Below are positions 17,734 to 24,615 of a DNA stretch of 64,000 nucleotides, in pieces. Numbering within the stretch: position 1 is the first letter of the stretch; the number at the start of each line of letters is the position of its first letter. The DNA lies in the NCBI GenBank assembly GCA_934271065.1, contig CAKQQQ010000005.1, positions 1 to 64,000 of the forward strand, in the 5' to 3' direction. The stretch comes from an uncultured Clostridia bacterium (GTDB lineage Bacteria > Bacillota > Clostridia > Christensenellales > Borkfalkiaceae). Position numbers and translations under genes: made by a program. The notes under the pieces are model-generated. The model was not told where the DNA came from. It worked only from the letters and a program-made list of their open reading frames with translations, and made no database searches.

Positions 17734-18517
17734 CTATCTGCCCCTGTAAGCCGTACGATTCTACGACTTGCAGAAGTTCGTTCATAAGTTCTTTGCTCGG
17801 GGGCTCTACGCCTTCCATTAAATATTCCCTGCCCAGCCCCGCGTACTTGTCGCTGCCTATTCTATGATACGGCAGCAGGTGCATTTTCTTAACGCCTTTA
17901 AGCGACGACGCGAATTCGGCTATTTTGCCTATCTCTTCTTTCGTCGCGTTGAAGGTCGGAATAACGGGGGTACGGATAATGAGTTCGCACATTCCCGATT
18001 CGGCGATCTTTCGCGCGTTGTCGAGAATCCTGCCGTTCGGGCGGGTGGTAAACTCTTCGTGTTTTTTACTATCCGTATGCTTAATATCCATCAGATAAAC
18101 GTCAAGATAAGGCAGATATCGCGATATTACGGAAAATTCCGCAAAACCGGTGGACTCCATAGCCGTAGAAAGCCCGCGTTCTTTCGCGGCGCGTAAAAGC
18201 GCGACGGCAAATTCGGGTTGACAGAGACTTTCTCCGCCCGAAAGCGTAAGCCCGCCGCCCGAACGCTTGAAGTACGCCCTGTCGCGTTCGACTTCTTCTA
18301 TGACTTCGCCGACGGTAACGTCTCTGCCTACGGTTTTGGTTTTACCCGCAAGCGTCATCTGCTGAATATCGAAAGTCTGCGATTCGGGGTTACAGCACCA
18401 TCTGCAACGCAAAGGACAGCCTTTAAGAAAAACTATCGTGCGTATTCCGTTGCCGTCGTGTACCGAAAAGCGTTGAATATCGAATATTCTGCCCTTGACC
18501 GAAAGGTAGTCCTGCAT
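17726..18517 (-). CDS. Glycyl-radical-enzyme activase (radical SAM), short form
   Basis: A 263-residue radical-SAM enzyme. The CxxxCxxC motif is C34, C38, C41 (GCPLRCRWC) and binds the 4Fe-4S cluster that cleaves S-adenosylmethionine; a GG(G)LTLSGGES motif follows near 95-105. It installs the glycyl radical on the neighbouring enzyme. Activases of diol dehydratases and most non-PFL enzymes carry an inserted eight-cysteine ferredoxin-like domain right after the radical-SAM cysteines; here that insert is absent, as in PFL activase. It overlaps the GRE gene by one base. Confidence 0.92.
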   Translation of the reverse strand: MQDYLSVKGRIFDIQRFSVHDGNGIRTIVFLKGCPLRCRWCCNPESQTFDIQQMTLAGKTKTVGRDVTVGEVIEEVERDRAYFKRSGGGLTLSGGESLCQPEFAVALLRAAKERGLSTAMESTGFAEFSVISRYLPYLDVYLMDIKHTDSKKHEEFTTRPNGRILDNARKIAESGMCELIIRTPVIPTFNATKEEIGKIAEFASSLKGVKKMHLLPYHRIGSDKYAGLGREYLMEGVEPPSKELMNELLQVVESYGLQGQIGG

Positions 18518-21042
18518 CAGAAGCCCCCTTGCTCGGTACGGTTGATAATATCTTCCTGCAACGATTTGGACAGCGTCGTGAACAGCGCGGAATACCCCGC
18601 AACCCTTACGACGAGCGATTTATATTTTTCGGGGTGCTTCTGCGCGTCGCGGAGCGTTTCGCGAGAAACGACGTTGAATTGCATATGCATACCCTTGCGA
18701 TCGAAAAAGCCCTGAACGAGCGAAACGAAGTTTTCAAGCCCGTTACGCCCCGCAAGCGCGGTCGGGTGGAATTTCATATTGAACAGAGTTCCGTTCGACG
18801 CGATAAGGTGGTCGAGCGCGGAAACCGAGTTGCACGAAGCCGTCGGACCTTTTACGTCTCTGCCCGCCGCGGGCGAAACGCCGTCGGCTATCGGAGTATA
18901 CGCAAGTCTTCCGTCGGGCGTCGCGCCGGTCTGCGCGCCGAGCGGTACGTTCGCGGAAACGGGATACAACCCCGCCTGATACCTTCCGCCGCGCGGATTA
19001 CGGTATTTTTCTACTTCTTTGGTGTAAACGTAAGCGGCTTCGCGAGCAAGCGCGTCCACGTCGGCAAGGTCGTTGCCGAATTTCGGCAGGTCTTGTATAT
19101 CGCTTAAAAGCCGCGCGTATTTCGCCTTATCGGCTTCCGAACAGTTATTAGTCTTAATCGCGTTATAGACCGACTTTATATCGGCTTCGCTTAATTCTTT
19201 GCCCGACTTTACAAGTTCGCCGCAAACGGTAACGGTAAGTTTACGCGCGTGGTCTTCGTCCATATCCTTGCCGTAGTTATGCTCCAACGCTTCCTTAAAG
19301 TCGGCAAGCGTGTATCTGCCTTCGTCAAAGACGAGCGTTTTTACCGCCCACATCGCGTCCGCCATATTCGCTATGCCGAAGCCCTGCGGACCGGTAAAGT
19401 TATAGACCGCGCCGCCTTCCTGCACGCTCTTGCCGCGTTTGATGCAGTTTTCTATCATTCCCGAAAGGAAGGGAAGCGGACAGCGTTCGGCGTGCGCCAC
19501 GTCGATGGCGTTGTCGGCGTTTACGAGCAAGGATACGAAATAATCGGATTGCGCTTTATACGCCGCGAAAAATTCGTCAAAGGTTCTGAACGTCGTAACG
19601 TCGCCCGTCTGCGGACCGACGCGTTCGCCGTTCTCGTAACCGTTGGAAAATACCATTTCGAGCGGGCGTACCATATTGAAGAACGCCGCGTCGTGCCAGC
19701 CGTCGGTCTTGCCCGCTTTCTGCGGTTCGACGCAGCCTATTATATTGTATTCGCGCGCGTCTTCGAGCGTAAGCCCCCTTGCCATAAGCGCGGGAATGAT
19801 TACTTCGTCGTTATAATACGCGGGGAAGCCTATCCCCGTGCGCGTAAGTTCGGCGGCGCGGATTAAAAAGTCGTGCGGAGAGCCGTTCCACACCCTTACC
19901 GAGAAAGACGGCTGGGGTAAAAAGACGTGCTCGGTAGCGGTTATCGACATAAACGACAGGTCGTTGGTAACGTCTTCGCCCGCGGCGTTCTGCCCGCCGG
20001 CGATAAGGTTCTGGAAAAGCGAGTACCCCGCGAAACCTTCGGCGGACGCCTTGTCGCGGCACTTGTTAAGGTCGTTGAGTTTAACCCATACGCAGTCCAT
20101 AAGTTCCTGCGCGAATTCGCGCGTCATACCGCCGTTTCTCGACTTTTCGTAGTACGGGTACATATATTGATCGAATCTGCCGGGCGAAATGGAATGGCCG
20201 CTCGATTCGGTCTGTAAAAGCATCTGAATAAACCAGAAACTCTGGCAGGCTTCGTAGAAGTTCCGCGCGCCGTATTCGGGTACGCGTTCGCAGTTGGCGG
20301 AGATTAAGAGCAACTCTTCGCGGCGAGCCGCGTCGCGTTCTTTATCCGCAAGTTCTTTCGCAAGCCGCGCGTATCTCTTCGCGTAAGCGATCGCCGCTTC
20401 GTAAGAAATTACGAGCGCGGTTAAAAACGCGTGTTTTTTACAATAATTCGCGTCGCCGGGCTTGGTTATTTCGAGTTCGGCTTTCACTTCGGAAATCAGC
20501 GCGGAAAAACCGCCCGCGAGTATCTTGCCGTAGTCTACCGTAACGTGACCTATTCCGTTATAGAAATAGTTGCCGGGCGTGAACATATCGTGCGCCATCG
20601 CGGTGAGCGTTTCAGGCGACATATACGACGTTGCGAGTTCGCTTGTCGTCTTGCCATTCCAATACTTATTCGTTTCGCGTAAGACGGTTTTCGTCTCGTC
20701 GGATATATAAAACGGATCGGCGGCGCGGGTGGCGACGGTGTCGAATTCGGCTTCGAGCCACTCGAAAGAATATTCGGGGAAGGTCTGACACGAACGCGGT
20801 TTTATCGTTGCCGAGCCGACTATCAATTCCTTATCGCGGATAACGATCGGTATGTTTTCGAGAATATGCTTAAACGCCTTCGCCCTGCGAAGGATTATCG
20901 GCTCGCCCTCGGTTTGTTTATAAGACTCGGTTACAAGCACCGCCCTGTCGGATTCGATCTCCGGCATAGCGGCGTAAAGCGTGTCTTTCAAAAAATCGAT
21001 TCTGTCGGATTTGGCTATTTTGCCCGCGTAATATTTCGGCAT
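18517..21042 (-). CDS. Glycyl-radical enzyme, glycerol/1,2-diol dehydratase-like
   Basis: 841 residues from the ATG at 21042, which has GGAGAG upstream; an in-frame extension to 21210 runs across the promoter and is not coding. The radical site is G816 in RVAGYSA, 25 residues from the C-terminus. C437 and E439 lie in GCVEP, with D451 in GWHDAAFF, H166 in GIGH and H283-S284 in GHSISPGRFDQ. These align with the residues I recall for the B12-independent glycerol dehydratase of Clostridium butyricum (C433, E435, D447, H164, H281, S282), with matching spacing. That favours diol dehydration over pyruvate formate-lyase (CCVSP-type). About 50 extra residues lie near 640-710. No shell proteins or aldehyde dehydrogenase are nearby. 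Confidence 0.75.
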   Translation of the reverse strand: MPKYYAGKIAKSDRIDFLKDTLYAAMPEIESDRAVLVTESYKQTEGEPIILRRAKAFKHILENIPIVIRDKELIVGSATIKPRSCQTFPEYSFEWLEAEFDTVATRAADPFYISDETKTVLRETNKYWNGKTTSELATSYMSPETLTAMAHDMFTPGNYFYNGIGHVTVDYGKILAGGFSALISEVKAELEITKPGDANYCKKHAFLTALVISYEAAIAYAKRYARLAKELADKERDAARREELLLISANCERVPEYGARNFYEACQSFWFIQMLLQTESSGHSISPGRFDQYMYPYYEKSRNGGMTREFAQELMDCVWVKLNDLNKCRDKASAEGFAGYSLFQNLIAGGQNAAGEDVTNDLSFMSITATEHVFLPQPSFSVRVWNGSPHDFLIRAAELTRTGIGFPAYYNDEVIIPALMARGLTLEDAREYNIIGCVEPQKAGKTDGWHDAAFFNMVRPLEMVFSNGYENGERVGPQTGDVTTFRTFDEFFAAYKAQSDYFVSLLVNADNAIDVAHAERCPLPFLSGMIENCIKRGKSVQEGGAVYNFTGPQGFGIANMADAMWAVKTLVFDEGRYTLADFKEALEHNYGKDMDEDHARKLTVTVCGELVKSGKELSEADIKSVYNAIKTNNCSEADKAKYARLLSDIQDLPKFGNDLADVDALAREAAYVYTKEVEKYRNPRGGRYQAGLYPVSANVPLGAQTGATPDGRLAYTPIADGVSPAAGRDVKGPTASCNSVSALDHLIASNGTLFNMKFHPTALAGRNGLENFVSLVQGFFDRKGMHMQFNVVSRETLRDAQKHPEKYKSLVVRVAGYSALFTTLSKSLQEDIINRTEQGGF

Positions 21043-21105
21043 AATTCTCTCCGTTTTTCGTTTTTTCGTCCGTCTCGGAAGCGTAATACGCCCTTTAACG
21101 GTTTC

Positions 21106-21134
21106 ATTATATAGCATAAAATGCGTTTTGTCAA
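21106..21134 (-). promoter_or_regulatory. Promoter of the glycyl-radical-enzyme operon
   Basis: Minus-strand TTGACA (21134-21129), 17-bp spacer, TATAAT (21111-21106): a consensus promoter, about 60 bp upstream of the ATG at 21042. Such a strong core with repeats upstream suggests repression or a powerful upstream element. Confidence 0.85.
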
Positions 21135-21140
21135 TAGTTT

Positions 21141-21230
21141 TATATTGTTTTTTGTTGTTTTTTCTTGAAATTCCCAAAATAAACGGTCTCAATCGACATA
21201 AAAACAACACAAATCAACTCAAAACAACAT
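21141..21230. repeat. Helically phased AAACAAC repeats between divergent promoters
   Basis: At 21201-21230 three consecutive 10-bp blocks share the form AAAACAACAC / AAATCAACTC / AAAACAACAT. At 21141-21170 the same motif appears on the opposite strand, again in 10-bp steps. The two arrays face each other about 30 bp apart, upstream of the GRE promoter and of the membrane-protein promoter at 21267. Confidence 0.7.
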
Positions 21231-21266
21231 TATCGCGTCTATAAAAACGCGGTGCGGAGAATTGTC

Positions 21267-21295
21267 TTGACAAACGCGCGCAAATATAGTATACT
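21267..21295 (+). promoter_or_regulatory. Promoter of the 231-aa membrane protein gene
   Basis: TTGACA (21267-21272), 17-bp spacer, TATACT (21290-21295). It lies downstream of a possible earlier start codon at 21252, which shows that the real start is the ATG at 21327. Confidence 0.85.
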
Positions 21296-21326
21296 GTGCG
21301 CAAACTTACAAAAAAAGGATACCGAA

Positions 21327-22022
21327 ATGAACAACGAAGAGTATAAGACCGAAGAACAAAAAAAGTCTGCCACGGCGTTTTACCCCGACGTGGCGTTCAA
21401 CAAAAAAGAACGCAGAAAGACGATTACGCTCGCCGCGCTGCTCATATTGCTTATGGGCGGTTTCGGCGCGACGATCATCGTCGGCGGACTCCGTAACAAC
21501 GGCGGAACGATGTCGTTTATATCGGGCGCGTTGTCGCTCGTCTGTCTCGTATTCGCGGTAAGTATGATTCCCAGCGCGTTCAAGCAATACCCCGTGAAAA
21601 ACGTTCCGCTTATAGAAGTCAAACCGAAAGAAATAGTCGTAAACGGAACGCCCGTAAAAACGAGCGATATTTATCAGGTGCGCCTTACGCTGACGGTAGA
21701 CCCCATAGGCAAAAAGGAAGACAACGAAAAACTGCTCAATTCGCTTATCGACAAAGAACCGCCGAGAAACACCACGGGCAATCTCGACTTTGCCGTAAAG
21801 GACGTAAAAAGCAACAAGTCGAAAACCCTTTACACCACCGTTACCGACTCTTACGAAGGGCTGCTTGCTATTTTCAGCGCGGGCGTAAAGCACTACGAAA
21901 TAGTCTATTCGATGAAAAAACAGGCTGTAAAATCGACGTACAATCTCAATTCTTCCGTCGCCGCCGACGGCACGAAGTTGGCGGAACTTTCCAAAAAGGA
22001 ACGCTTAAAACAATTATTCTGA
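21327..22022 (+). CDS. Hypothetical two-helix membrane protein
   Basis: A 231-residue protein of unrecognised family. An acidic/Lys-rich N-terminus (1-35) precedes two membrane helices (about 37-60 and 66-85). A soluble beta-rich domain follows (about 100-205), reminiscent of bacterial PH-like domains, and a charged tail ends in KKERLKQLF. AAGGA precedes the chosen ATG by eight bases, and the promoter at 21267 excludes longer forms. The gene is divergent from the GRE operon and monocistronic. Confidence 0.75.
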   Translation: MNNEEYKTEEQKKSATAFYPDVAFNKKERRKTITLAALLILLMGGFGATIIVGGLRNNGGTMSFISGALSLVCLVFAVSMIPSAFKQYPVKNVPLIEVKPKEIVVNGTPVKTSDIYQVRLTLTVDPIGKKEDNEKLLNSLIDKEPPRNTTGNLDFAVKDVKSNKSKTLYTTVTDSYEGLLAIFSAGVKHYEIVYSMKKQAVKSTYNLNSSVAADGTKLAELSKKERLKQLF

Positions 22023-22092
22023 TTTAAGCGGTCGCGATTGCGTTGCGGCGTACACGTTTTAAGCAGTCGCGGTTGCGTTGCGGCGCAAACGT
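22023..22092. repeat. Two tandem copies of a 35-bp repeat
   Basis: Units 22023-22057 and 22058-22092 differ at four positions. The first begins immediately after the stop codon of the membrane-protein gene and the second ends nine bases before the terminator. Confidence 0.88.
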
Positions 22093-22101
22093 CGAGATAT
22101 A

Positions 22102-22137
22102 AATACGCCCGAAGCGAATTTTCGCTTCGGGCGTATT
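22102..22137. terminator. Bidirectional terminator between membrane protein gene and tsaD
   Basis: Perfect 17-bp stem, AATACGCCCGAAGCGAA (22102-22118) with its complement (22121-22137), a 2-nt loop, then TATTTTTG on the plus strand. The convergent tsaD ends 24 nt further on. Confidence 0.88.
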
Positions 22138-22161
22138 ATTTTTGTCGGGCATCTCAAACGA

Positions 22162-23205
22162 TTATTTCAGGTCGACGCGCGCGGAAGCGTTGAGCGTCAT
22201 ATCCGCAAAGTTGCCGTTAAGATATTGTATATACCCTTCCGCGCCTATCATCGCGGCGTTGTCCGTGCAGAGTATTTTTTCGGGCAGTACGAGCCTGAAC
22301 CCTTCTTTATCGCAGGCTTTTTTAAGGTTTTCGCGCAGATAGCCGTTCGCGGCGACTCCGCCGCCCACGGTTACGGTATCGAGCGAGTATTCCTTCGCCG
22401 CTTCTATCGCCTTGTCTACGAGTATATCCGTCGCCGCGCTCTGAAAAGACCGGGCAACGTCCGCGGCGGAGTACCCTTCGCCCGTCTGTTCGGCGTGATG
22501 AACGTAGTTTATGACCGCGGTTTTCAGTCCGCTGTAAGAAAAGTCGTAACCGCCCGCGCCCTTTAACATTTTAGGCAATTTTATCACGTCGCGCCCTTCT
22601 TTCGCAAGCCGTTCGATATTAGGTCCGCCGGGATAGTTCAAACCTATCACTCTCGCAACCTTGTCGAACGCTTCGCCGACCGCGTCGTCGAGAGTTCCGC
22701 CGAGTATCTTGAAATCGGTATAATCTTTAACGACGATAACTGCCGTATGCCCGCCGCTTGCAAGCAGACTGACGAACGGCGGTTTAAGGTCTTTATCCGA
22801 CAGATACGCCGCCGCAAGATGCCCCCTGATATGGCTTACGGGTATAAGCGGCACGTTGAGCGAGTACGCGAGAGTCTTCGCGTAACTTACGCCCACGAGC
22901 AGCGCGCCGAGCAGCCCCGCCCCGTACGTTACGGCGATAGCGTCTATATCGTTAAGCCCGATATTCGCCTTATCGACAGCCTTTTGCACGGTTAAAGAAA
23001 TCGCGCTCGTATGAGCGCGCGACGCTATCTCCGGTACTACGCCGCCGAAGCGGATATGTTCGGTACACGACGAAGATATTTCGGACGAGAGTATCTCCCG
23101 TCCGTTTTTCACTACCGCCGCCGCGGTCTCGTCGCAAGACGACTCTATCGCGAGAATCACGGCGTCTTTTTTGATTTTGAATTTTTTTATTTCGTCACTA
23201 TACAT
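22162..23205 (-). CDS. tsaD: tRNA threonylcarbamoyladenosine transferase TsaD
   Basis: 347 residues from the ATG at 23205. The ASKHA-fold enzyme has LAIESSCDETAAAVV near 18-32, metal ligands H125 and H129 (SHIRGHLAAAY), a LLASGGHT phosphate loop and a late VGGGVAANGYLR motif. With TsaB/TsaE it transfers the threonylcarbamoyl group to A37 of ANN-decoding tRNAs; neither partner is in the window. A longer frame to 23331 adds a 42-residue tail that lacks family similarity and has no ribosome site, so the shorter start is preferred, although its own Shine-Dalgarno is weak. Confidence 0.94.
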   Translation of the reverse strand: MYSDEIKKFKIKKDAVILAIESSCDETAAAVVKNGREILSSEISSSCTEHIRFGGVVPEIASRAHTSAISLTVQKAVDKANIGLNDIDAIAVTYGAGLLGALLVGVSYAKTLAYSLNVPLIPVSHIRGHLAAAYLSDKDLKPPFVSLLASGGHTAVIVVKDYTDFKILGGTLDDAVGEAFDKVARVIGLNYPGGPNIERLAKEGRDVIKLPKMLKGAGGYDFSYSGLKTAVINYVHHAEQTGEGYSAADVARSFQSAATDILVDKAIEAAKEYSLDTVTVGGGVAANGYLRENLKKACDKEGFRLVLPEKILCTDNAAMIGAEGYIQYLNGNFADMTLNASARVDLK

Positions 23206-23348
23206 TTTCTTTCGGGAACGGTGTTTTCCGACCGCCGCCGTCTTTTCGGTAACGATCTCCGCCACCGCAAGGTTCGCACAGGTAGCCGCAAGCAATCGCG
23301 TTGAAACACGCCGAAACGACGATATTTTCACGCCTTTATCTTCACGGT

Positions 23349-23473
23349 CTTAAAGGCTTAGTCGCGCGAACCGCAAGGCTCGCACAGGCGAGCGGCGACG
23401 ACTGACCTTGTCGGTCGTCGGCGTCGCGAGCCGAAGCAGAAACGCCGCGGTTCGGGATGAATAAGCCTTTAAG
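23349..23473. other. Long nested palindrome between tsaD and prfB
   Basis: Three nested stems share one axis: CTTAAAGGCTTA (23349-23360) with TAAGCCTTTAAG (23462-23473), CGAACCGC (23367-23374) with GCGGTTCG (23447-23454), and GGCTCGC (23377-23383) with GCGAGCC (23426-23432). An 8-bp bulged apical stem is at 23399-23420. The outer arm covers the prfB stop codon. It may be the prfB terminator or processing signal, a structured RNA, or a palindromic repeat element; part of one arm (ACCGCAAGG-TCGCACAGG) recurs about 105 bp away at 23264. Confidence 0.75.
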
Positions 23474-24566
23474 TGTTTTTAAGATAGTCAATAATAAACT
23501 GATCTATATCTCCGTCCATAACGGCTTGAACGTTGCCCGTCTCGCTGCCGGTGCGGTGGTCTTTGACCATAGTGTAAGGACAGAATACGTAAGAACGGAT
23601 CTGGCTGCCCCATTCGATTTTCTTTATTTCGCCTTTTATCGCGCTCGCTTCCGCCATACGCTCTTCTTCGCGTTTTTCGAGAAGTTTGTTGCGGAGCATA
23701 CGCATAGCCTGTTCCTTGTTCTGAACCTGCGAACGCTCGTTCTGACAAGCGACCACTATACCCGTGGGCAAGTGGGTTATTCTTATGGCGGATTCGGTTT
23801 TGTTGACGTGCTGTCCGCCCGCGCCGCTCGAACGATAGGTGTCTACCTTAATTTCTTCGGGGCGGATTTCTATATCTCCGTCTTCCTGAATGTCGGGCAT
23901 AACGTCGACCGACGAGAAGGAAGTCTGCCTGCGCGCGTTGGCGTCGAAGGGGGATATTCTCACGAGACGGTGTATGCCCTTTTCGGCTTTAAGGTAACCG
24001 TAGGCGTTTTCGCCTTCCACCTTGAAACATACCGATTTAAGCCCCGCGCCGTCGCCGTCGAGTCTGTCGTATTCCGTGAGTTTATAGCCGTGCTTTTCGG
24101 CGTAGCATATATACATACGGTAAAGCATTTCCGTCCAGTCGCACGCTTCCGTGCCGCCCGCGCCCGCGTGCAGAGTGAGAATAGCGTCGCAGGAATCGTA
24201 TTTGCCTTTAAGCAGAGTGCGGAGTCTGATGTCTTCGATTTCTTTTTCGGCTTCGCTTAAATCTTTATCGACTTCTTCGAGTACCGATTCGTCGCCTTCT
24301 TCTTCGGCGAGTTCTATCATCATTTCCGCGTCCGCGACGGCTTTGCCCGCCCTGTCGAACACGTCGAGTTTGTTGCGTATCTGCTGCGCTTCGCGGCTGA
24401 TATGCTTGGACTTTTCTATATCCGACCAAATCTCGGGCTTTTCGAGTTCGGCTTCAAGGTCTTTGAGCCGTATCCTGAGATTATCCACGTCGAGCGAATA
24501 GCCCGCTTCTTCGAGCGTCTTTTTCAACGCCCTTACTTTGTCTTCATATACGTCGTAGCGTACCAT
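23469..24566 (-). CDS. prfB: Peptide chain release factor 2, no frameshift site
   Basis: 365 residues from the ATG at 24566, chosen because AAAGGAAA lies just upstream; the longer frame begins at a GTG (24590). The tripeptide SPF in RISPFDANARR assigns it to RF2, which reads UAA and UGA, and GAGGQHVN is the catalytic GGQ loop. In most bacteria RF2 is made by a +1 frameshift at an in-frame UGA near codon 26. Here that position reads CTC GAC in frame with no stop, so autoregulation by frameshifting is absent. It lies 49 nt downstream of secA and is probably cotranscribed. Confidence 0.96.
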   Translation of the reverse strand: MVRYDVYEDKVRALKKTLEEAGYSLDVDNLRIRLKDLEAELEKPEIWSDIEKSKHISREAQQIRNKLDVFDRAGKAVADAEMMIELAEEEGDESVLEEVDKDLSEAEKEIEDIRLRTLLKGKYDSCDAILTLHAGAGGTEACDWTEMLYRMYICYAEKHGYKLTEYDRLDGDGAGLKSVCFKVEGENAYGYLKAEKGIHRLVRISPFDANARRQTSFSSVDVMPDIQEDGDIEIRPEEIKVDTYRSSGAGGQHVNKTESAIRITHLPTGIVVACQNERSQVQNKEQAMRMLRNKLLEKREEERMAEASAIKGEIKKIEWGSQIRSYVFCPYTMVKDHRTGSETGNVQAVMDGDIDQFIIDYLKNT

Positions 24567-24615
24567 ACGATTTCCTTTCGGCGTTACCACCCGCGCGTCG
24601 GCGATCGGCGACGCG

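Noticed and set aside
21042..21210. N-terminal extension of the glycyl-radical enzyme to 21210
   Set aside because: The extension covers a perfect promoter (21106-21134) and shares nothing with the family; GGAGAG before 21042 marks the true start.
23205..23331. 42-residue N-terminal extension of TsaD
   Set aside because: TsaD proteins begin near the ESSCDET motif; the extension overlaps a repeated GC-rich segment and has no ribosome site.
24470..24540. Programmed +1 frameshift in prfB
   Set aside because: The frame is continuous and the usual CTT TGA site is replaced by CTC GAC.
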